Source: an uncultured Desulfomonile sp.
GTDB lineage: Bacteria > Desulfobacterota > Desulfomonilia > Desulfomonilales > Desulfomonilaceae
DNA length: 7,752 nt
Reading direction: 5' to 3'
Assembly: GCA_937915285.1 (NCBI GenBank)
Contig: CALDNG010000099.1
Span: 1-7,752, forward strand
The position numbers and the translations under genes were made by a program. Every line of letters begins with the position of its first letter. The stretch's first letter is position 1. This document shows, one piece after another, positions 1 to 5,471 of this stretch. The notes under the pieces are model-generated. The model ran no database searches. It saw nothing but the letters and a program-made list of their open reading frames with translations, and was not told where the DNA came from.

Positions 1-848
1 AGAATCACAGAAACTTGCGTGTCAAAAGAACGACCTGACACAGCTCTAAGGTATTCGCCCTCATTTCCGGACACAGGAAAGCCGGATTTAATGTACTCCC
101 ATGCCAGGGGGCCGATGAACGCAAAAAATAGAAAAATGGAGATCCTGAACAATTTGGTCGAATTCCGATCAGCATCGGAACTGCGCCAGAGAAAAACGGC
201 CAATGCAGGAGCCAGACCCCAACCATTCACACGAATGAGAGCCGGCAAACCAGCTCCCACTCCAGCAATAACAAGGGCCACGTAAGATCCGGGACTTCTT
301 TGCGCCGTCAGGACAAGATGAAGACTAAACAGGACAAATAACGTAAATGGGATATCTGAAGATGTATATGTCGAATTCAGGACTATCGTGTGATTTATCG
401 CAAATAGGCCGCCGATTACCAATCCTGTGTCAGCGCCGCACAAACGCCAAATCAACCCCAGACCTAAAAAAGCCGTGACAACCCCTATCAGCGCCATCAA
501 AAGCCTGTAGTGAAAGAAATCTACACCAAAAGAGCCAATCCACACAGAAAGGATGAGAGGAAAACCCGGAGGGACATAGGTATGTGGCGAGCCGTTGTAA
601 ACATAGCCGTTGCCGGAAGCAAGGGATTCACCAAGTTCAAGATACAGAGCGCTGTCGGGCGTCGCCTTCCATGAAGAATTCACTATTAAGGCAAAGATCG
701 TTGAAACGGCCGCAAAGAGACATACAAGCCTCCAAGGGGAGTAAACACCTTTGAGGGCACGTGAAAGGTCTTCAAAATATGGATAATCCTGGTTCAATTG
801 CAGGCAATCCCCATGCGTCACGAAATGTTTGTCTCTAATTCGACTCAT
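1..848 (-). CDS. GT39/ArnT-like membrane glycosyltransferase, N-terminal part (runs off left edge)
   Basis: An open minus-strand frame starts at ATG 848 and stays open to the window edge, giving 282 residues without a stop. A stop codon lies four codons upstream of the ATG, so this is the first usable start, although no good Shine-Dalgarno is visible. After a roughly 38-residue cytoplasmic N-terminus comes a membrane segment (about 39-57). A first extracytoplasmic loop follows with Asp65 in a PDSALYLELGESLASG context, then a GYVYNG turn and PPGFP at 93-97. This is the typical front end of GT-C glycosyltransferases of the PMT/ArnT (GT39) family, where the loop Asp is catalytic and a polyprenyl-phosphate sugar is the donor. 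TSSDIPFTLF (162-171) fits the second conserved GT-C motif. Further hydrophobic segments follow at about 115-135, 141-156, 167-182, 188-204, 208-221 and 234-250. The acceptor (lipid, glycan or protein) cannot be told. The C-terminal soluble domain lies outside the window. Confidence 0.85.
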   Translation of the reverse strand, partial: MSRIRDKHFVTHGDCLQLNQDYPYFEDLSRALKGVYSPWRLVCLFAAVSTIFALIVNSSWKATPDSALYLELGESLASGNGYVYNGSPHTYVPPGFPLILSVWIGSFGVDFFHYRLLMALIGVVTAFLGLGLIWRLCGADTGLVIGGLFAINHTIVLNSTYTSSDIPFTLFVLFSLHLVLTAQRSPGSYVALVIAGVGAGLPALIRVNGWGLAPALAVFLWRSSDADRNSTKLFRISIFLFFAFIGPLAWEYIKSGFPVSGNEGEYLRAVSGRSFDTQVSVI

Positions 849-1145
849 GATCTTATATCAAACTGACAGGCTGATTGACCAGCGCGCTGCTCGACTTCAG
901 TGGTTTGGCAATATAAGACGGAAAGGTTTCGAATTATCCTAATTAAGACGTCTAAATATTTATAATATCACCCCATATTATGGCGCAATAATAAAATACT
1001 TTAGCATTATTCGTTCATAATAACAAAGGGTTAATCCGCTTAAGTTCATTGTGTTTTTCTAAATTAATAATGTTTTGCATGATATTTACATTATATTTAT
1101 TCTCGAATAAAAATATAACTTACCAAGAAATAAGAATAAAAAATA

Positions 1146-1175
1146 TTGACAAATGTTTTAAGGTGGAGCTAGATA
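1146..1175 (+). promoter_or_regulatory. Candidate sigma70 promoter, plus strand
   Basis: A perfect TTGACA -35 box (1146-1151) is followed after 18 bp by TAGATA (1170-1175), a weak -10 match with three of six consensus bases. The AT-rich block directly upstream could act as an UP-element. Transcription would begin near 1182 and run into the 16-codon ORF at 1213. The -10 is poor, so this remains a candidate. Confidence 0.35.
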
Positions 1176-1212
1176 GCAGTCGTCTGCAGGGCAGGCCTGG
1201 AAGGGCGAGTAG

Positions 1213-1263
1213 ATGAGGCTTGTCAGGCGTGTGTTGAATCTGGGTGATATGGAAATAAAATAA
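1213..1263 (+). CDS. Possible 16-residue leader-type peptide
   Basis: ATG at 1213 opens a 16-codon frame ending in TAA at 1261-1263 and encoding MRLVRRVLNLGDMEIK. A good ribosome site, GGAAGG at 1199-1204, lies 8 nt upstream, and the candidate promoter at 1146-1175 would give a 5' leader of about 30 nt. A stable hairpin (1276-1311) begins 12 nt after the stop. The peptide is basic at its start and has no run of one amino acid, so it is not a classical amino-acid attenuator leader. No plus-strand gene follows, so if real it is a stand-alone short transcript. It could equally be a chance ORF. Confidence 0.25.
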   Translation: MRLVRRVLNLGDMEIK

Positions 1264-1270
1264 GAAGCGT

Positions 1271-1311
1271 TAAAAACACGAAAACGGCATCTAAATGGCC
1301 GTTTTGCGTGT
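1271..1311 (-). terminator. Rho-independent terminator, minus strand
   Basis: The arms CACG+AAAACGGC (1277-1288) and GCCGTTTT+CGTG (1298-1310, with one bulged base at 1306) enclose a 9-nt loop, and one more A-T pair joins 1276 and 1311. Read on the minus strand the stem is followed at once by TTTTTA (1276-1271), the expected U-tract. It lies about 165 nt past the HNH endonuclease stop and is the best end point for that transcript. On the plus strand no U-run follows the full stem. Confidence 0.7.
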
Positions 1312-1382
1312 GTTCCACTGGGATGGAAAAGTAATGATAAGAAGCGGTACTCGTCTTATCACACCCGGACGACGTGTCAACG

Positions 1383-1422
1383 AAAAAGTGCGTCTTGGAG
1401 GGGGCTTTTTTTCCTCCAACAC
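1383..1422 (-). terminator. Second terminator-like hairpin downstream of the HNH gene
   Basis: TTGGAGG (1395-1401) and CCTCCAA (1413-1419) form a perfect 7-bp stem around an 11-nt loop. A further CAC/GTG pairing (1420-1422 with 1388-1390) extends it across a 4-nt bulge. On the minus strand the extended stem runs directly into TTTTT (1387-1383). The bulge makes it weaker than the hairpin at 1271-1311. It could be the primary terminator, with the other as back-up. Confidence 0.45.
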
Positions 1423-1476
1423 CCCGATCATTAGTTCTTCTCGATAAACACATTCTGTCCCCCCGGATGATTAATT

Positions 1477-1992
1477 TCAGAAATCCAATATTTCGCTAAG
1501 CTTGATACCAAATTTTCGATTCAGATAAATATTAATAAATTCCATTATGGTAGGTTTGACGGGTTTTCTGACAAGGCTCATGTTCGCCTGTCGCGGTGTT
1601 CTGCCACCTTTATGAACATTGCAGTTTCTGCAACAGGCCACCACATTAGACCATTCGTTGGTTCCCCCCTGGACTTTTGGAATCACATGGTCAAGGGTCA
1701 AATCTGCCGGGGCATGTTCACGCCCACAATACTGGCAGACGAAAGAGTCTCTTATCATTATATTTTTCCGGGAGAAAGGCACTTCTCGTCGATACATTTG
1801 ACGAATGAATTTCAGTAGCCTGATCACGGCTGGAACTCGAAACGTCCGGCTTACCGTTCTGACGACACGGTCTGAATCCTTAACGACTTCCACTTTCCCA
1901 TTGAACAGCAGAAGCATTGCCCGCTGCCAGGAAACAAGACCCATAAACTCGTAACCAGCGCTCAGCACAATCACAGTGTCAATAGACGACAT
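1477..1992 (-). CDS. HNH endonuclease family protein
   Basis: This 171-residue protein has the two-part layout of a common bacterial HNH family. The N-terminal segment VIVLSAGYEFMGLVSWQRAM (8-27) leads into a GKVEVV strand. A C-terminal zinc-stabilised HNH domain follows: CQYC (C86, C89), DH (D101, H102), N116, and CCRNCNVHKGG with C121/C124 as the second zinc pair and H127. Such domains bind a metal ion and nick or cut DNA, but the target of this family is not established. ATG 1992 is preferred over the longer TTG 2019, since it places the family motif near the N-terminus. Its upstream region has AAAGGA 11 nt and GGGAG 2 nt before the ATG, so the ribosome site is not decisive. It is apparently a single-gene unit with its own promoter and downstream terminators. 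No intron, transposon or restriction partner is visible. Confidence 0.85.
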   Translation of the reverse strand: MSSIDTVIVLSAGYEFMGLVSWQRAMLLLFNGKVEVVKDSDRVVRTVSRTFRVPAVIRLLKFIRQMYRREVPFSRKNIMIRDSFVCQYCGREHAPADLTLDHVIPKVQGGTNEWSNVVACCRNCNVHKGGRTPRQANMSLVRKPVKPTIMEFINIYLNRKFGIKLSEILDF

Positions 1993-2052
1993 TGCTCCCG
2001 GGTTCCTTTCGGTTGACAAAGTTCACAGTAAAAGGATGCGCCCCAAGATACC

Positions 2053-2081
2053 GTTTAACAAGCTCAGCTCAATTCTGTCAA
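2053..2081 (-). promoter_or_regulatory. Candidate promoter for the HNH endonuclease gene
   Basis: On the minus strand a perfect TTGACA (2081-2076) is followed after 17 bp by TTAAAC (2058-2053), a weak -10. Transcription would start near 2046 and give a leader of about 54 nt before ATG 1992. The placement between the CooT-family stop and the HNH start supports it; the poor -10 argues against it. Confidence 0.35.
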
Positions 2082-2128
2082 TACAGTGGGCCAAAAGTTT
2101 TCAATAGCATGAACACCCTACCATAAGC

Positions 2129-2320
2129 CTACGATTGGGGCTCCAGCATTATCTTGTGGCCTGTCAGATCAATTTCCACCAGTCTTGCTTTCAGGGTCAA
2201 AGTTTCTCCAAAGATGCTTTTGAGAAAAACACCTCCAGGTTCGGGGCGAATTGAACCTACACTCTCCATTATCAGTTCCAGTCTTCCGTCCTTCGCTAGA
2301 AATGCGTTGGATTCACACAT
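2129..2320 (-). CDS. CooT-family nickel-binding protein
   Basis: This 63-residue protein begins MCESN and contains VGSIRPEPGG, then a F-L-K-S-I-F-G-E strand, then ARLVEIDLTGHKIMLE. The whole pattern matches the CooT family, small beta-rich proteins of 60-70 residues once labelled as putative RNA-binding. In Rhodospirillum rubrum CooT, a dimer binds one nickel ion through Cys2 and helps load carbon monoxide dehydrogenase. Cys2 is kept here and is the only cysteine. No cooS, cooC or cooJ gene is in the window, so a role with CODH is not shown, and orphan family members may serve other nickel enzymes or unknown tasks. The start is secure: AGGAG sits 7 nt before ATG 2320. It follows the NapH-like gene by 99 bases but has its own promoter-like sequence. 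Confidence 0.85.
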   Translation of the reverse strand: MCESNAFLAKDGRLELIMESVGSIRPEPGGVFLKSIFGETLTLKARLVEIDLTGHKIMLEPQS

Positions 2321-2369
2321 TTATTGTCTCCTGAGTAAACAGAATTAAATTGGTGTCAGCGTCTCCAAA

Positions 2370-2400
2370 ATTATTGATCAAATCTTTCCGATGATCAAAT
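2370..2400 (-). promoter_or_regulatory. Candidate promoter with direct repeat upstream of the CooT-family gene
   Basis: On the minus strand TTGATC (2398-2393) is followed after 17 bp by AATAAT (2375-2370), five of six -10 matches. The predicted start is near 2363, giving a leader of about 43 nt. The 9-bp sequence TGATCAAAT (plus strand) occurs twice, at 2375-2383 and 2392-2400, with a 17-bp period. One copy covers the -35 and the other the spacer next to the -10. That arrangement could be an operator for a regulator binding two successive turns, but chance in an AT-rich spacer is possible. Confidence 0.4.
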
Positions 2401-2419
2401 GAGAAATTTGTTTGGTCAT

Positions 2420-3193
2420 TTATCCCCATAGCCTGACAGCGTGGGTTGGGCATTTTTTGTGGCATTCCAGACAGCTTATGCATTCTTCAGGTCTGGTGTC
2501 GAAAACACCGTAGCTCTCTGACTTGGGAGTGGTTTCCATGGGGCAGAGTTTGTTGCAGGCGCCACAATCAACACAGGTTTCTTTTCGCTCCGGAAAGATT
2601 ACCGCAAACCTGTTAAAAATTGACAGGCAGGCGCCCAGAGGACAAAGAACCTTGCAAAAAAATCGTCTGTGTCCCATAGCGAGAATAACAATAGTAAAAA
2701 GTATGGCAAGCCGCATCCCAAGATGGGCAATGTTGGTAGTCCCGTTTATGACCGCCCAAGGAACGGCCGATTCTATGGTCCCTACGGGACACAGGCGGCA
2801 GAAATATAGTGATGACTCAGGAGTCAGATAGACTGGAACCGCCACTACAAGTCCTGCAAACACGCCGTATTTAATAAATCTGAACCATGATGGAATGCTG
2901 AACTTGATGTAAGGGACCTTGTAAAGCAGTTCTTGCAGAAATCCAAAGGGGCATGCCCAGCCACATAGTAGTCTGCCTATGGTTAAGCCTGCGATGGCCG
3001 TTAATCCGATTACAGAAAGGGGAACCAGGCCCAATGCCGAAAATTGTCCGATTATCCCCATTGGGCAGGCGAATATCGACGTGGGACAGGAATGGCAGTT
3101 CAAAACCGGGAAGCAGATATTGTGCCACTGAAAAAGTCCAATGTTGAAAAGAGCGGCAAACGCGAGCTGAACTTTAAGTCTGATTTTTTCCAA
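2420..3193 (-). CDS. NapH-like membrane protein with two C-terminal [4Fe-4S] clusters
   Basis: This is a 257-residue integral membrane iron-sulfur protein of the NapH/CcoG/YccM type. Hydrophobic segments lie at about 8-22, 46-72, 107-124 and 158-174. Family cysteine motifs are CHSCP (33-37) with C43-P44, CGWACPFG (77-84), FCRLCP (131-136) and CKVLCPLGAC (180-189). Two ferredoxin motifs follow: C207/C210/C213/C217 and C238/C241/C244/C248, each ending Cys-Pro. Such proteins move electrons between membrane quinols and soluble or periplasmic partners. No nap, nos or cco genes are nearby, so the specific partner is unknown. The start is taken as TTG 3193 because AGGGG lies 8 nt upstream; the longer TTG 3229 lacks such a site and would add 12 residues. 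It follows the small anchored protein gene, probably in one transcript, across a spacer with a strong hairpin. Confidence 0.85.
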   Translation of the reverse strand: MEKIRLKVQLAFAALFNIGLFQWHNICFPVLNCHSCPTSIFACPMGIIGQFSALGLVPLSVIGLTAIAGLTIGRLLCGWACPFGFLQELLYKVPYIKFSIPSWFRFIKYGVFAGLVVAVPVYLTPESSLYFCRLCPVGTIESAVPWAVINGTTNIAHLGMRLAILFTIVILAMGHRRFFCKVLCPLGACLSIFNRFAVIFPERKETCVDCGACNKLCPMETTPKSESYGVFDTRPEECISCLECHKKCPTHAVRLWG

Positions 3194-3230
3194 TTTTATA
3201 TCCCCTGTAGTAATTAAGACTTGAATCAAT

Positions 3231-3255
3231 GTTGTCCCAACACTTGGGACTCAAC
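3231..3255 (-). other. Intercistronic stem-loop between the small protein and NapH-like genes
   Basis: GTCCCAA (3234-3240) and TTGGGAC (3244-3250) form a perfect 7-bp stem with a CAC loop. Across a 2-nt bulge (3251-3252), GTT (3231-3233) and AAC (3253-3255) add three more pairs. It starts 5 nt after the upstream TGA stop. On the minus strand it is followed by ATTGATTC and not by a U-run, so it is not a typical intrinsic terminator. It may protect the upstream message from 3' decay or set the ratio of the two proteins. Confidence 0.55.
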
Positions 3256-3260
3256 TAGAT

Positions 3261-3578
3261 TCAGGTGGGGCAGGGCATTCGCCCTTTCAGCATTCTCAGG
3301 TCGGGGTAGTTGGAAGTGAGCTTGCCGTCCTTATACCTGCTGATACCTTCAAAAGTCATGGCATTGACCACTTCAGGTTCAGTGAACCATTGTGACTGAG
3401 CTTCAAATTTGTTGTCCGAGCCTTCATAACCGGGAATTTTTATCGTTATGCCAACATTTTTAAGTTTCTCAAACTTCTCGAGATTATCATAGACAAGGAA
3501 TTCCCTGAAGAAACCGCCATATACTGTAGCTGCGATGCTCAATGAAAACAGGATCAACCAAAAAATTCTTCGTACCAT
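3261..3578 (-). CDS. Unrecognised 105-residue membrane-anchored protein
   Basis: I do not recognise a family. The start at ATG 3578 is well supported by AAGGGAG placed 5 nt upstream; the longer in-frame start at 3665 has no comparable support. The N-terminus (MVRRIFWLILFSLSIAATVY) is a basic stretch followed by a hydrophobic helix at about 4-22, either an uncleaved anchor or a signal peptide. Next comes a charged region FREFLVYDNLEKFEKLKN (24-41) that may form an amphipathic helix, then a mixed polar domain with YEGSDN, WFTEPE and RYKDGK. A single cysteine sits in the RMPCPT C-terminus, so it cannot hold an Fe-S cluster by itself. It lies upstream of and co-directional with the NapH-like gene (67 bases apart). 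An accessory or docking subunit for that protein is the natural guess, but only from position. Confidence 0.65.
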   Translation of the reverse strand: MVRRIFWLILFSLSIAATVYGGFFREFLVYDNLEKFEKLKNVGITIKIPGYEGSDNKFEAQSQWFTEPEVVNAMTFEGISRYKDGKLTSNYPDLRMLKGRMPCPT

Positions 3579-3671
3579 GAGGTCTCCCTTCCCAAACGCC
3601 AGGCTATCAAACACTAAACCAACACTGCCTCTGCAAGTAAAAATTTTCAGAACCGTTTCTAGCAAATCAGT

Positions 3672-3701
3672 TTGACCTTATACAAGGTCTCGTGAGATTA
3701 A
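3672..3701 (+). promoter_or_regulatory. Candidate gmk promoter overlapped by a palindrome
   Basis: TTGACC (3672-3677) and GATTAA (3696-3701) are spaced by 18 bp on the plus strand, a weak sigma70-like pair about 60 bases before gmk. A perfect inverted repeat, GACCTT-ATAC-AAGGTC (3674-3689), overlaps the -35, and TCTC-GT-GAGA follows at 3688-3697. The site lies in the divergent space between gmk and the small anchored protein gene, so a bound regulator could affect both directions. Confidence 0.3.
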
Positions 3702-3760
3702 ATGGCCATACGCCCCATTAAAACGCGCAGCAGATCTTTAACCAGTAACGGAGCCCAAAG

Positions 3761-4336
3761 ATGTTGATCAAACCCACACTGTTCGTTATATCAGCCCCAT
3801 CGGGCGCCGGTAAATCGACATTGATCAGGAACATCAAGCCATTATTCCCGGACATGCGCTATTCTATATCATGCGCGACGCGACCTCCACGCAAAGGGGA
3901 AATCGATGGTGTCAGTTATTACTTCATAAGTGAATCCAAATTCAAGAGCATGTCCAGGGCAGGAGAATTTCTGGAGTGGAAAAACGTGCATGGGAACCTT
4001 TATGGAACTCCACGCCAACCTGTTTCGGATGTTCTCAGCGCCGGCGGCAGGATGATAATGGATATCGACGTGGAAGGAGCCCGTGAGGTTTTTATGAAGA
4101 TCCCCGAGGCGGTAGGGATTTTCGTAAACGCGCCAAGCCTGGCTGAACTCGAAAAGAGGCTGAGAAAGAGACGTAGCGATTCAGAAGAATCCATTCGAGT
4201 CAGGATGCTGAACGCATACCATGAAATGAGGATGGCTGACCTATTCAAATACAGCATTGTAAATGACGAACTCAATGTGGCTGTAAGGGAGCTTGCAGAA
4301 ATTATCAGGAAAGAATCAGAGGCAAATACGGTTTAG
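3761..4336 (+). CDS. gmk: Guanylate kinase
   Basis: Guanylate kinase phosphorylates GMP (and dGMP) to GDP with ATP in the cytoplasm, a required step in GTP and (p)ppGpp supply. The 191-residue protein is near the usual length of about 200. The P-loop SAPSGAGKST lies at 11-20 with Lys18. The GMP-binding region runs through SISCATRPPRKGE (35-47) with Arg41 and Arg44, then YYF (53-55). Other family features are EWKNVHGNLYGT (72-83), MDIDVEGA (100-107) and the lid LEKRLRKRRSDSEESIRVRM (130-149). GGAG lies 7 nt before ATG 3761, so the start is secure. In many related genomes gmk sits downstream of yicC and remA and before rpoZ. Here it stands alone between two divergent or convergent minus-strand genes, implying its own promoter. 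Confidence 0.96.
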   Translation: MLIKPTLFVISAPSGAGKSTLIRNIKPLFPDMRYSISCATRPPRKGEIDGVSYYFISESKFKSMSRAGEFLEWKNVHGNLYGTPRQPVSDVLSAGGRMIMDIDVEGAREVFMKIPEAVGIFVNAPSLAELEKRLRKRRSDSEESIRVRMLNAYHEMRMADLFKYSIVNDELNVAVRELAEIIRKESEANTV

Positions 4337-5464
4337 CTACCTTCGAGGCGCATGCCCTACCAATATATCTAGTTCATGTGGCTTGTTCTGCCGCAGCACT
4401 GTTACACGGAGTGTCGATCCTGGCCTCAAGCCTGACACAATAGTGGAAAGCTCCTGCTGGCTTCTTACAGGCCTGTTTGCGGCCCTGATTATGAGGTCAC
4501 CCCGTTTCAAGCCGGCGTGCTGAGCCGGAGTGGAGGACATGACTTCATCGACAACTACACCCCTTGAGATATTAGGACTGGAGCCTGGAAACTCTGATGT
4601 GTCGGTATCATCGACAAAAAGGCCTAGCCAGCCACGATTTCCATCTGCGCAGTCTGGCTTCAATTCCATCAGTTCACGGATGAAATTTGCTGGTATGGAA
4701 AATCCGATTCCCTTCGCTGTTGAAATGATGGCCGTGTTCACTCCAATGACCTCGCCCGCCATATTGAACAGTGGTCCACCTGAATTGCCAGGATTTATGG
4801 ATGCGTCAGTCTGTATGAAATTGTCGTCCGGCCCAAAACCGAGGAAACGGCCTTTACCACTCACTATTCCAATTGTCACTGTTCTTCCCAATCCGAAAGG
4901 GTTACCAACCGCAAGTACCCATTCCCCAACCTGAACCCTGTCGGACTGCCCAAGAAAGACCTCAGGGATATCCGGCGGACTGTCTACCTCAAGAAGCGCC
5001 AGGTCAACCCGCGGATGAACGGCCACCACTCGGGCATTCAGGACCTTACCTGTGGAAAGGGTCACAGAAATCCTTTCCGCAGATTCGACGACGTGCGCAT
5101 TCGTCACAATATGCCCGTTCCTGTCACAAAAAAAACCGCTGCCTATACTGTCGGTTTCTAAAGAATTCATTATGCCGGGCCTGGAGACTGAGGCATCCCT
5201 CGACATTTTGTCGTAGGAGGTTTTTTCAGATCGCGCGCTCGAAGAATTTCGCTCGATTGATATGCTGACCACAGACGGGGACAGATTCTTGATGAGGTCT
5301 ACCAGGTCAGGACAGCCATTCTTGATTGACGGAAGTTTCTCACCCTGCATGGCCAAGGCGAGTTGAGACATGCAAATAAAAACAGCAAGCGCCAGCGTGA
5401 AGCGAATTATGTGGTGGTAGATCAAAACGGCAATTCTCAACTTAAAAAATTGAAAACCGATCAC
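4337..5464 (-). CDS. HtrA/Deg-type periplasmic serine protease with one PDZ domain
   Basis: This is a trypsin-like S1C protease of the DegS/HtrA kind (375 residues from GTG 5464). A hydrophobic stretch at about 19-38 ending ALA before MQGEK looks like a cleavable signal peptide or anchor. The protease domain spans about 52-265. The catalytic triad is His124 (VTNAHVVE), Asp154 (HPRVDLALLEV) and Ser228 (INPGNSGGP). A polar Ser/Lys-rich loop (about 71-105) precedes the first strands. One PDZ domain covers about 278-370. The single PDZ separates it from DegP/DegQ and resembles DegS or short HtrA forms used in envelope quality control and stress signalling. The start is uncertain: GTG 5464 lacks a ribosome site, and TTG at 5425 would give a more compact 25-residue signal peptide. 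The gene is 106 bases downstream of agmatinase. Confidence 0.92.
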   Translation of the reverse strand: MIGFQFFKLRIAVLIYHHIIRFTLALAVFICMSQLALAMQGEKLPSIKNGCPDLVDLIKNLSPSVVSISIERNSSSARSEKTSYDKMSRDASVSRPGIMNSLETDSIGSGFFCDRNGHIVTNAHVVESAERISVTLSTGKVLNARVVAVHPRVDLALLEVDSPPDIPEVFLGQSDRVQVGEWVLAVGNPFGLGRTVTIGIVSGKGRFLGFGPDDNFIQTDASINPGNSGGPLFNMAGEVIGVNTAIISTAKGIGFSIPANFIRELMELKPDCADGNRGWLGLFVDDTDTSEFPGSSPNISRGVVVDEVMSSTPAQHAGLKRGDLIIRAANRPVRSQQELSTIVSGLRPGSTLRVTVLRQNKPHELDILVGHAPRR

Positions 5465-5471
5465 GCGCTTC

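Larger units (their letters stand above)
849..1476. other. 628-base intergenic region: AT-rich block, promoter-like motif, hairpins
   Basis: No protein gene is supported here. Positions 961-1160 hold about 22% G+C by hand count (45 of 200), far below the flanking genes. The block contains an 11-bp odd-centred palindrome at 973-983 (CCATA-T-TATGG) and an AGACGTCT palindrome at 947-954. A weak minus-strand promoter for the glycosyltransferase can be drawn as TTGCGC (988-983), an 18-bp spacer and TATAAA (964-959). To the right the composition rises sharply, and a short possible plus-strand transcription unit and several hairpins are found; these are listed separately. The region could be a normal large regulatory spacer or the scar of a lost or imported element. 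The sequence does not decide between them. Confidence 0.6.

Noticed and set aside
1223..1453. A 76-codon minus-strand ORF downstream of the HNH gene
   Set aside because: It runs through both terminator-like hairpins and the inverted repeat, has no recognisable motif, and its only ribosome-site candidate is a G-run of non-canonical form. More likely non-coding.
1477..1992. HNH protein as part of a mobile intron, restriction system or CRISPR system
   Set aside because: No reverse transcriptase, intron structure, methylase, Cas gene or repeat array is visible; the protein looks like a stand-alone family member.
1993..2019. Longer start (TTG 2019) for the HNH protein
   Set aside because: It would add nine residues before the conserved N-terminal motif and replace an ATG by a TTG without a better ribosome site.
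2154..2348. A 64-codon plus-strand ORF across the CooT-family gene
   Set aside because: It is the complement of a clearly conserved gene with a strong ribosome site; the plus-strand protein has no sensible features.
3579..3665. Longer start (3665) for the small anchored protein
   Set aside because: The internal ATG 3578 has AAGGGAG at ideal distance and begins a proper membrane anchor; the extension has no such support.
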